The notes under the pieces are model-generated. The model had not been told where the DNA came from. It ran no database searches and was given only the letters and a program-made list of their open reading frames with translations. The position numbers and the translations under genes were made by a program. Below, piece by piece: positions 1-12,400 of a stretch of DNA of 64,000 bases. Source of the stretch: Anthopleura xanthogrammica. Taxonomy: Eukaryota; Cnidaria; Anthozoa; Actiniaria; Actiniidae. Within the stretch, counting starts at the first letter, position 1. Each line of letters starts with the position of its first letter. Location: contig OZ025222.1 of the NCBI GenBank assembly GCA_964019055.1, positions 10,271,043 to 10,335,042 of the forward strand. The letters are read 5' to 3'.

Positions 1-167
1 TTTGCTTCTTGGATGTCGTTTAGTTATTTCCCTGAAATATGATAAAAACAAACATTGCTTTATTGAAGCAAGGCTCACACTTGTAAGCCAGCTGTTTGTA
101 GCTGCTTTTTTCATAGCTTGTGATCTGTATTACCTTATAATTATGTTGTAATGATATTTCTGTTTTG

Positions 168-372
168 TCAATAGACCTATTTAGCATGCGCGTAATGTTT
201 TCCCATTTCAGACCACATGTCATTCTCTTGAGAATAAGATTCTGTTTGAGTTGTATCCATATTCATGTGTCTTCTCATGTGCAACCATTAAACAAAGACA
301 CAATACTCTAGGGAATGACATGTGGTCTTGAGAACAAGATTCTTTGCTTGAGGATATGAGATTAAGCATCCA
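168..372. mobile_element. MITE, 'AGACCT' family, partial copy
   Basis: Begins with the shared terminus AATAGACCTATTTAGC..GCGTAATGTTTTCCC and the inner block ACCACATGTCATTC, seen again near 3610, 9050, 9250 and 12335. This copy has lost its right terminus. It lies just beyond the last SETDB1 exon in the window; nothing else is seen in bases 1-420. Confidence 0.6.
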
Positions 373-420
373 CTGATTAGACATTTCATTAGCAACATGC
401 TCGTCATTGGGTTCTAGTAC

Positions 421-3400
421 CTTTTCCAGTTGAGCATCAGCGGCAGTGACATCATGTTGTGCTTGGATTTTTCTTTGATATCAACTTGTTTTGTTTGACC
501 ACAATGTTTACCGCACTTATGGGGACCTGAAGAAGACAGGAAAAACCTTTTATCAGTACCATGAAACAACTTTTGCGCTGATGGCAAACTCACAGACAGA
601 ACCCTGAAACAACCTCTGGGCTGATGGCTAACTCACAGATAGAACCCTGAAACAACCTTTGGGATGATCTAAGTCAGGGCATGGCAAACTCACAGATAGA
701 ACCCTGAAACAACCTCTGGGCTGATGGCAAACTCACAGATAGAACCCTGAAACAACCTCTGGGCTGATGGCAAACTCACAGATAGAACCCTGAAACAACC
801 TCTGCGCTGATGGCAAACTCACAGATAGAACCCTGAAACAACCTCTGCGCTGATCATAATTGGGGCAAGCTTATTAATACTTCAAGTTGAAATTTAGCTT
901 GTTAGGTTATGTGGAGGGAGGAAAACCAAACAACCTAGAGAAAAACTCTTGAATGAAGTGAGAGACCTAACAAACTCTACTCACATGTGATGCTGAGTCC
1001 GGGAATCAAACGCAAGACCCCAGAGGTGAGAGGCGAGTATGCTACTTGATTCCTACTGACGATATTCAGGCTTAAGGATAATACTTACCCAGTACTGCAG
1101 GTTTAGGGATGAGTGGTTTTATCTCTGGCAGGGGATTCAACACATGCAGGAGTTTCTTTTCAGCCTGAAGCCGTTCTTGTATCAGTGCCGCAGCGTCATG
1201 TTTAGAGTTGCTTACCACAGGTTTTTGTAGAGATCCCTTTATAATATTACCATCTGAATTGATTTGACGCTGCTTCCATGGGGCTTCCCACTTCTATATG
1301 AGAATGAATGAGAAATGGGAACAATCAAGAATGAAAAATGGGAGTAAAAGAAATGGGAATAAAACAGTGAGAAAAATTGGGAAAGAATGAATAATACAGC
1401 TAATAGACAGACAGACACTAACCAGTTTATTCCTGACGGGAGACATGACTGACACAGCTCCGTTATTAACCATATTACTTGTGATGATGTTAGTACTATC
1501 GGCACCAAAGGTGACCACATTTGTACCAACATGATTGAAGTTGGTTTTGGTAACTAAAAGATAAAGATAATAATAATAATAATAATAAATAATAATTTAA
1601 TAATTGGTTGAATTTAGTGTGATCAAGACTTACTTAGTCCTGCAGTGGTTCTTTTTCTTATGGTACTTGCTTGTATGATGGATACTGTGCTTTCATCAAG
1701 AATGTGGTTTGTTATTGGAGAGTTTGTCCACCCCATGCCGACAGTACTGTCAGGAATAGAACAGCTATTGTTTGTTTCTGAAAGAAAGAAAATCCTTTTA
1801 TATCATGTTGATGTTTCTTATCACTCAGTATTCAAATTTCATCAATATCCTGAAACAACCTTTAGGCTCATCTAAGTCAGGGCACAGTTAACAAAATCAA
1901 GACTAACCCTGAGTGACAGGAAATTCAAAACTAAGAGTAATGAGTAAAATAATGTCTGCTATAAAGAGATAAACATACTTGTCAAGTTCACACTCTTTGG
2001 TATCCCTTGGTTGTTTGGTAGTATATTTCTTTTTCCTGCCGACATTGGTATCCCTTGGTTGTTTGGTAGTATATTTCTTTTTCCTGCCGTCATTGGTATC
2101 CCTTGATTGTTTGGTAGTATATCAATTTTTCCTGCCGTCATTGGTATCCCTTGATTGTTTGGTAGTATATCAATTTTTCTTGCCGTCATTGGTATCCCTT
2201 GATTGTTTGGTAGTATATTAATTTTTCCTGCCGTCATTGGTATCCCTTGGTTGTTTGGTAGTATATCAATTTTTCCTGCCGTCATTGGTATCCCTTGGTT
2301 GTTTGGTAGTGCATCAATTTTTCCTGCCGTCATTGGTATCCCTTGGTTGTTTGGTTGTATATTTCTTTTTCCTGCCGTCATTTGTATCCCTTGGTTGTTT
2401 GGTTGTATATTTCTTTTTCCTGCCGTCATTTGTATCCCTTGGTTGTTTGGTAGTATATTTCTAGGTGTTGTGGTCCTTGTGGTATTTGTTGCTATTGATT
2501 TATGTGTTGTTGTGTTTGATAGTGGTGTAGTGTTGAGTGTATTAGTGCCTACTGTATGTTTGTGTGTATGTAGACTTGATTGTTGAGTATCAGTTGTAGA
2601 TGATGTGTTGTTGTTTGTTGATCTTCCTGATGCTTTACTTGTTGTTTCAGATTCTCTTGATGAAGTGTTCTGTTCAACCTTGCTGCTGTTTTGAGATGAA
2701 TCCTGTCCCCCTGAAGACGTGCTGATTGAGCCCTTCAATCAACATCAAGATCTGATGTTAGTGAACAAATCAAATGTATAAGATGTAAAAAAAAAACATT
2801 CAAATTTTAATAACATCCTGAAACAACCTCTGGGCTGATCTAAGTCAGGGCATGGCTAACTCACAGATAGAACCCTGAAACAACCTCTGGGCTGATCTAA
2901 GTCAGGGCATGGCTAACTCACAGGTAGAACCCTGAAACAACCTCTGGGCTGATCTAAGTCAGGGCATGGCTAACTCACAGATTGACCCCTAAAACAACCT
3001 CTGGGCTGATCTAAGTCAGGGCATGGCTAACTCACAGATAGAACCCTGAAACAACCTCTGGGCTGATTCAAGTCAGGGCATGGCTAACTCACAGATAGAA
3101 CCCTGAAACAACCTATGGGCTGATCTAAGTTAGGGCATGGCTAACTCACAGATAGAACCCTGAAACAACCTCTGGGCTGATTCAAGTCAGGGCATGGCTA
3201 ACTCACAGATCAAACCCTGAAACAACTTCTGGACTGATCTAAGTCAGGGCACAGCTAACTCACAGATCAAATAAGAATTTAGCTTGCTAGGCTTTGCAGA
3301 GGGAGGAAAATTGGAGAACCCAAAGAAATCAAGGGAGAGACGCAACATACTCTACTCACATATGATTTCAAGCCAAGGAATCAAACCAGAAACCCCAGGG

Positions 3401-6400
3401 GCAAAACAAGTGTGCTACTGTTACATAACTCTTGATCCCCTTATATTAATAACCTTTGAACAGTGAGATGGACTGAAGAGTTGTAGTATAGTAAGTAAGG
3501 TTAATCGTTTACCTCTGATCCTTGCTGTACTTGCTGTACTTGTTTTACAGAATGATTCCTATTTTTCTCTGATTCCTCTTGCTTTTTACCTGGAATTGTA
3601 ACACACGCAACAAAAAAGAACATGTCATTCCCTTGAGTATCATTTCTTTGTTTAATGGTTGTACATGAGAAGACACATGAATATGAATACAACTCAAACA
3701 AAGAATCTTATTTTGAAGACCATGTGTCATTCTCTAGAGTATCATTTCTTTGTTTAACGGTTGTGCATAAGAAGACACATGAATATGGATACAACTCATA
3801 CAAAGAATTTTATTTTGAAGACCATGTGTCATTCCCTAGAGTATCATTTCTTTGTTTAACAGTTGTGGATGAGAAGACACATGAATATGGATACAACTCG
3901 AACAAACAATCTAATTCCAGTACCTTTGGGGTCAGTTTTACTGTACAAACAGAAGCCAAAGTGTGGACTAGTTAAGCTCATGTCCACGTACGGTTCATCT
4001 GAATTCTGGGGAGCCTTGCGCTGCCTTTTGTTTTTCTTTGACTTTGAGATTTTACCATCCACCTTAGATAATAGAAATGTACAACAATAAACTACTGAAT
4101 CTAGCACATTACATGCACATAATGCAAAATGACTAGTTGTTACTAGTATTACCATCCACCTTTAGTTAGATGATACAAATGTACAAGAACAATGAACTAC
4201 TGAACCTAGAGCTCTCACATACACATAATGACTAGTGATTACTAGTTGGGACTGTGTTTGTGTGTTGAATACAACAAGTGAATAAGAAGGAAATACCGTG
4301 TAAAAAGGGATTCACTGATAATGACTAGTGGTTACTAGTTGGGACTGTGTTGCTGTGTTGAAAACATAAAATAGTTGTACTATACCCCTCTTTTACTCTA
4401 ATGAAGAACTAGTGCCCACAATGTCAGTAGAGTTCCAAAGTCTTTTACATGCATGGTGTTTACAGCTAATTTATGTCACAAGTGACCAGTAACTTGAATA
4501 TTTTGATTGGAGTTTCGGCAGCTTCGTTTCAAATTCCAAATCTCGGCACCAACTACAATCAAAACTCTGGCAACTCAAATTATTTTCGTTTCAAGAATAA
4601 ATATTTTCAAGCTGATACTTAGCAATGTGGTTGGGAAGTGAATTCTTTTGGTAATTATTTCACAATCATTCATGATAGTGGGTCCAAAACCTAATTTTGA
4701 ACTGAATTTTTTTTGAATATTGGAGCCTTTGAATAAAGATTTGAAATATGAATATGAGGTCTTGAACACTACATTTGAAGTCTTGGATTTACTGGTCAGG
4801 TGTGACGTAAATTAGCTGTAAGTTTCCTTGTTATTCACTTGTTGTACACATAATTCATAAGGAAATATACAAAAGACGGATGATAATTAATCACTGATAG
4901 TATTATCTGCAGTATTATCCTCCTTACCAAAGCTTTGTACAACGGTTCAAGACGAGTAGAGCCTCTGTAGATCCATTCTGACCGGTTATCAACCTGAAAT
5001 AACATCTAGTAACACAAACAAAAACTGGTTAACACAACAAGTAGGGGTGAATAACTAGCATAACAATGCATAGAAAACATGCACACATACTGGGTGCAGT
5101 AATATTGCATGAGGGGGTTAGCAGAACACAAGAGTAATGTTAGGAGAAGCACAATGCATAGCGTAGCCAAGCAAGTTTTTATTTCTATTATAAAATATAC
5201 ATTACAATAACTGTTATTTTTGACAGGAATGATGTAATAGAAACTGTGCTTACATGCTGTGTGCTCTGATAAAGAATGCTCTACCAACCAATCAGAACGC
5301 AAGATTTATAACAGTTATTTTCTAACAGCAGGTAGAAGACTAGACTCTTACCTTCACCAGACTACAGTCTACTTGCATCACTTTAGCTTTGAGCCTGAAA
5401 CAATACAAATATGAGACTCAGTATGTGTACCAGTACGTGTACCAGTACGTGTACCAGTACGTGTACCAGTACGTGTACCAGTACGTGTACCAGTACGTGT
5501 ACCAGTACCAGTACGTGTACCAGTACGTGTACCAGTACGTGTACCAGTACGTGTACCAGTACGTGTACCAGTACGTGTACCAGTACGTGTACCAGTACGT
5601 GTACCAGTACGTGTACCAGTACGTGTACCAGTACGTGTACCAGTACGTGTACCAGTACGTGTACCAGTACGTGTACCAGTACGTGTACCAGTACGTGTAC
5701 CAGTACGTGTACCAGTACGTGTACCAGTACGTGTACCAGTACGTGTACCAGTACGTGTACCAGTACGTGTACCAGTACGTGTACCAGTACGTGTACCAGT
5801 ACGTGTACCAGTACGTGTACCAGTACGTGTACCAGTACGTGTACCAGTACGTGTACCAGTACGTGTACCAGTACGTGTACCAGTACGTGTACCAGTACGT
5901 GTACCAGTACGTGTACCAGTACGTGTACCAGTACGTGTACCAGTACGTGTACCAGTACGTGTACCAGTACGTGTACCAGTACGTGTACCAGTACGTGTAC
6001 CAGTACGTGTACCAGTACGTGTACCAGTACGTGTACCAGTACGTGTACCAGTACGTGTACCAGTACGTGTACCAGTACGTGTACCAGTACGTGTACCAGT
6101 ACGTGTACCAGTACGTGTACCAGTACGTGTACCAGTACGTGTACCAGTACGTGTACCAGTACGTGTACCAGTACGTGTACCAGTACGTGTACCAGTACGT
6201 GTACCAGTACGTGTACCAGTACGTGTACCAGTACGTGTACCAGTACGTGTACCAGTACGTGTACCAGTACGTGTACCAGTACGTGTACCAGTACGTGTAC
6301 CAGTACGTGTACCAGTACGTGTACCAGTACGTGTACCAGTACGTGTACCAGTACGTGTACCAGTACGTGTACCAGTACGTGTACCAGTACGTGTACCAGT

Positions 6401-9400
6401 ACGTGTACCAGTACGTGTACCAGTACGTGTACCAGTACGTGTACCAGTACGTGTACCAGTACGTGTACCAGTACGTGTACCAGTACGTGTACCAGTACGT
6501 GTACCAGTACGTGTACCAGTACGTGTACCAGTACGTGTACCAGTACGTGTACCAGTACGTGTACCAGTACGTGTACCAGTACGTGTACCAGTACGTGTAC
6601 CAGTACGTGTACCAGTACGTGTACCAGTACGTGTACCAGTACGTGTACCAGTACGTGTACCAGTACGTGTACCAGTACGTGTACCAGTACGTGTACCAGT
6701 ACGTGTACCAGTACGTGTACCAGTACGTGTACCAGTACGTGTACCAGTACGTGTACCAGTACGTGTACCAGTACGTGTACCAGTACGTGTACCAGTACGT
6801 GTACCAGTACGTGTACCAGTACGTGTACCAGTACGTGTACCAGTACGTGTACCAGTACGTGTACCAGTACGTGTACCAGTACGTGTACCAGTACGTGTAC
6901 CAGTACGTGTACCAGTACGTGTACCAGTACGTGTACCAGTACGTGTACCAGTACGTGTACCAGTACGTGTACCAGTACGTGTACCAGTACGTGTACCAGT
7001 ACGTGTACCAGTACGTGTACCAGTACGTGTACCAGTACGTGTACCAGTACGTGTACCAGTACGTGTACCAGTACGTGTACCAGTACGTGTACCAGTACGT
7101 GTACCAGTACGTGTACCAGTACGTGTACCAGTACGTGTACCAGTACGTGTACCAGTACGTGTACCAGTACGTGTACCAGTACGTGTACCAGTACGTGTAC
7201 CAGTACGTGTACCAGTACGTGTACCAGTACGTGTACCAGTACGTGTACCAGTACGTGTACCAGTACGTGTACCAGTACGTGTACCAGTACGTGTACCAGT
7301 ACGTGTACCAGTACGTGTACCAGTACGTGTACCAGTACGTGTACCAGTACGTGTACCAGTACGTGTACCAGTACGTGTACCAGTACGTGTACCAGTACGT
7401 GTACCAGTACGTGTACCAGTACGTGTACCAGTACGTGTACCAGTACGTGTACCAGTACGTGTACCAGTACTTGTACCAGTACGTGTACCAGTACATGTAG
7501 TGTTATGAGATTCAGTATTTGTACCAGTATGTGTACCAGTATGTGTACAGTATACATCTAGTGTTATGAGACACAGTATGTGTACCAGTATGTGTACAGT
7601 ATACATCTAGTGTTATAAGACACAGTATGTGTACCAGTATGTGTACAGTATACATCTAGTGTTATGAGACACAGTATGTGTACCAGTATGTGTACAGTAT
7701 ACATCTAGTGTTATGAGACACAGTATGTGTACCAGTATGCGTACCAGTATGTATACAGTATACATCTAGTGTTATGAGACACAATATGTGTACCAGTATG
7801 TGTACCAGTATGTATACAGTATACATCTAGTGTTATGAGACACAGTATGTGTACCAGTATGTGTACCAGTATGTGTACAGTATACATCTAGTGTTATGAG
7901 ACACAGTATGTGTATCAGTATGCGTACAGTATACATCTAGTGTTATGAGACACAGTATGTGTACCAGTATGTATACAGTATACATCTAGTGTTATGAGAC
8001 ACAGTATGTGTATCAGTATGTGTACAGTATACATCTAGTGTTATGAGACACAGTATGTATACCAGTATGTGTACCAGTATGTATACAGTATACATCTAGT
8101 GTTATGAGACACAGTATGTGTATCAGTATGTGTACAGTATACATCTAGTGTTATGAGACACAGTATGTGTATCAGTATGTGCACAGTATACATCTAGTGT
8201 TATGAGACTCGGTATGTGTACCAGTATGTGTACCAGTATGTATACATATAGTATTGTTACCATTTTCCCCTCCATTCTGTCTTCACCCATTGGTTTGTCT
8301 TGAGAACAACCATTGGTCTCTGAATATGATCAAGAAAATGGATTGGTAAGTGGATAATAGGTGTATTGAAGGGATGGAAAAGATGTGGAAAGAATGGATG
8401 GATGGATGCATGGATGCATGGGATTGATGGACGGGATAGATGGATGGACAGGATAGATGGATGGAAGGGATAGATGGATGGATGGGATAGATGGATGGAC
8501 GGGATAGATGGATGGATGGGATAGATGGATGGAGGGGATAGATGGATGGACGGGATAGATGGATGGACGGGATAGATGGATGGACGGGATAGATGGATGG
8601 ATGGGATAGATGGATGGATGGGATAGATGGATGGATGGGATAGATGGATGGATGGGATGGGATTGATGAATGGGACAGATGGGATGGGATGGATAAATGG
8701 ATGGAAAATATGTTGAAAAAATTAATGGGATTGGATGAAAGGATTGGCAAGTGGATTAGGTGTAATGAAGGATGGATTCATGAATGGAAAAACTGCTGAA
8801 AGAAAAAATGGTGGGATGGATGGATGGAGGGATTGATGGGTAGATAGGATAAGATGGATAAGTAGGTAGATGTTTCTAATACAGATAAATAATGTAACCT
8901 ACATTAGGGAATTCCTCCAGATATTCTTGTATAAACTCCTGTGAATGTTCAGCAACCTCATTCCATACTTTATCACCTGATTACCAAAAAATAAATCAAA
9001 CAGATCTTCATTAATGTCGACAACAATACCTGTTCCTTTACCTTAGGTGTAATGTTATCCCATTAAAGACCACATGTTATTCCCTAGAGTATCATTTCTT
9101 TGTTTAATGGTTGTACATGAGAAGACACATGAATATGGATACAACTCAAACAAAGAATCTTTTTCTCAAGAGAATGACACATGGTCTGAAATAGGAAGAC
9201 ATTACGCGCTTGCAAGGTAAAGAGGTTTGTTACAGATCTTGTCAATAGATCCCTTTACCTTCGTAACAAATTGCCCATTTCAGACCACATGACATTCCCT
9301 TGAAAAATGCTCTTTTGTTAAAATATTTACACATGAAAGAATCAACTCCCAAGAGTGGCATCACATGGTCTGAAATGGGCACAACAAACAACGAAGGTAA

Positions 9401-12400
9401 AGAGGTCTATTATAATGAGTATTCCATATTCAGCAGATCAAAATAAGGATGTCTACGTACCAGTATGATAGACATGATGTAGTTTGTGTAGGGGTAGGTA
9501 TTGAGCAAAACCATCATCAAAAAAGATTAGGAATCTGAAATTAGAAAAAAGAATATTAGAAATTGACAGACTATTCATTAAAACGACTAATTTCTTCAAT
9601 AATATATTTTTTTAAATCAAAAGGTTTCCATGATTGGTGATTTTCCATCACAACCATCAAGGCAGTTGCGGTTGTTTTAGATGACACTGATTTCAAGATA
9701 AGACTTCTACTAATTTCATAGGCTGACGTCAAAAAGGAGTTTGCCATATTATTAACCATATTTACCTTGAATCTCAAGGTAAATATGGTTAATACAGATA
9801 AGACTGACCTGTTACTATTCTGTGGACAACAGATCTCAAGGTAAATATGGTTAATACAAGATAAGACTGACCTGTTACTATTCTGTGGACAACAGATCTC
9901 GGCAACTATTCCTGCATACAACACATCAAGCTTGCCATAAGGACCTAAAAAACACAATCATCATTCGTACGATGTTCACACATGTCTTCATTGTGCAATT
10001 TACTTATAAATTTATTGATATAGTTTTTTAATCATGCTCTATAAACTTATTAGAAATTATTGTTGTTAACAAGAGGGACAGTAAACAAAGTCAATGCATG
10101 CTGACAAACAAACAAACAAACAGCACAAATACACTCAGAAACACACCTGTGCTCTAACTATCTTATTAGTGACACAAACAAGGTAGTGGGAGGGGATGGT
10201 AGGGAAACAATTGCAAAGAAAAGAAAATGCATGTAACCTTCTTTTGCTTCACGCCAGGATGCAGCCTCATCTGCTGTCTCTCTTGGTCTTAATGCTAAGA
10301 AAATCAGTTATTAAGGAACAGTTAAATTTAAAGTCATTATTTAGGGTGGCATAAGTGGCATGCGCTACTACAGCGCTATCACTCACTGCTGTGAAATTCA
10401 TGCCTGGTGTCGTGGGTTTGATCCCTGGCTGAACCACATAATTATGTGAGTTTTGTGTAGTTCATGCCTGGTGTCGTGGGTTTGATCCCTGGCTGAACCA
10501 CATAATTATGTGAGTTGTGTGATGTTTGATGTGTTCTTCTCTTCCTTGCCACAAGGCTTTTACTCCAGGTTTCCTCCCTCCATAAAAATCAACATGTGAG
10601 TGGAGTGTTGTAAGTAATGAGAGCGTGTGTGGAGTGACCTCACTAAAGAGCCCCATTACCGGGAGTGATGGTTGTGATTGAGAAGTACTATAAACATGAA
10701 TGTAGTGACAGTGTGTGTGGAGTGACCTCACTAAAGAGCCCCATTCTGGGAGTGATGGTTGTGATTTAGAAGTACTGTAAACATGAATGTAGTGACAGTG
10801 TGTGTGGAGTGACCTCACTAAAGAGCCCCATTACAGGGAATGATGGTTGTGATTGAGAAGTACTCTGGTGGATGCTAGTATATAACTACTCTAGTGTCAC
10901 CCTTATAACAGTGTTATAATTATACCTCTTATTTACTAACTCATTTCTGATTGGCTGAGAAAGTACATCCTCAATACCACATGAGCTTAACGTGATACAG
11001 ACAATATATTCATGACGTGAAGCTCATTCAAGGTCACATACTCAGACCTTGCTCAAGTGGCCTGAAATGGGAGAACGTTACACACAAGCTAAAAGGGTTT
11101 ATGACAGGAAGATGATGAGCAAGGTCCAAGTATGTTTTCTTTACAGCACTTCTCAATCACTCAGGCAAAAATCATACAATTTTCTGTTGCAACAAAATCA
11201 GGTTTTGGTTGACATGAATCAAAGTGTGTCCATAACATTGTCAGAATAAAGTTTTAAAGAGCACAAACTTATGGAATGCCTTGATTGACATCCACCAAAA
11301 CCTTTTTTTATCATGTTGGCAAATTGTAAGATTTGAACATGAGATTAGGAAGCGCGTAATTCATAAAAAAGAATTATCATTATGTCAAAGTCACATGAAA
11401 GCTTAAAAAGTTCAAACTGCCTTTTTTTAAATGTGTGCATGTCCTCACATAGGAACTACAATTGTTCAGGTTGAGCTGATGTTTAGGCAACACAGCAATA
11501 ATGAATGAGAAATAACCATCAACATTGTTACCATTACCTACTACTCTGCTGCCGACATGCAGAACATCTAGTGGTGGGCTGCTCTCCAGTGCAATGTGGT
11601 TCGATCGTAATAAACCTCTATTGCCCTGGTCAAATTTTACTCTAAACTTGACCTGCGACAAAATGGGACAAATTATTCACACATAAATAATAAATAGACT
11701 TTTCCTTAATTCAAATTCATTAATTCTAAATTTCCTAAAGTCAAATTCAGCTCTCGCCTCTTCTTTTACCTGATTGAAACGATCTTTTATAACTTTCAAT
11801 ATTTCACCTGTAGAAGAACAATTTAATGATGTTAATAATTTGAAGAAAAAAGAATGTATTTCAAGAATTCATCTTTGGTCACCCTGTGTCCTAGTTACCA
11901 CAGGAAGACCAATCATCTTACCTGGATACCACAAGTCATCTGCTCTTTTACCAATAATTCTTGTTCCTTCTTCAAACCTTGGGGGACTTGGAGGTCTAGA
12001 ATAGAACAAGACACAACTGTATCACACTGTAATATATATAAGGTATAGCCCCTTTCACATGACAGTAAAGCAGCTCAATTTGGAAGACAAAACTAAGAAA
12101 TCTCAATCTCCTGAGAATTCGAACCTATTGTTTTGTCCTCCAAATTGAGCTGCATTCAACTTAGTATATACCTCTTTGATTCTGGTGTGATGACTGGCAT
12201 GTCTCCAGGGGTATCTTTCTGCTTGCTTGAACTACTTCTGTACAAATATTACATCACATTTACTAGCGGTAATAGAATACTGTCATTAATGCCCAAACAG
12301 ATTGGCAAAACATATAGTACTTATTACTAATACACCTCTTTACCTTGGGCATAATGCTTTCTTATTTCAGACCATGTGTCACTCTCTGGAGAATAAGATT

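Noticed and set aside
5378..7606. Five ORFs of 690-740 codons on both strands (TGTR, QYVY, CTST, HVLV, WYTY repeats)
   Set aside because: They are translations of the uniform 12-bp satellite, open in every frame because 12 is a multiple of three; no non-repeat coding sequence or splice context supports them.
8283..8750. 155-codon Ser/Ile/His/Pro-rich ORF
   Set aside because: Translation of the GGATAGATGGATGG repeat.
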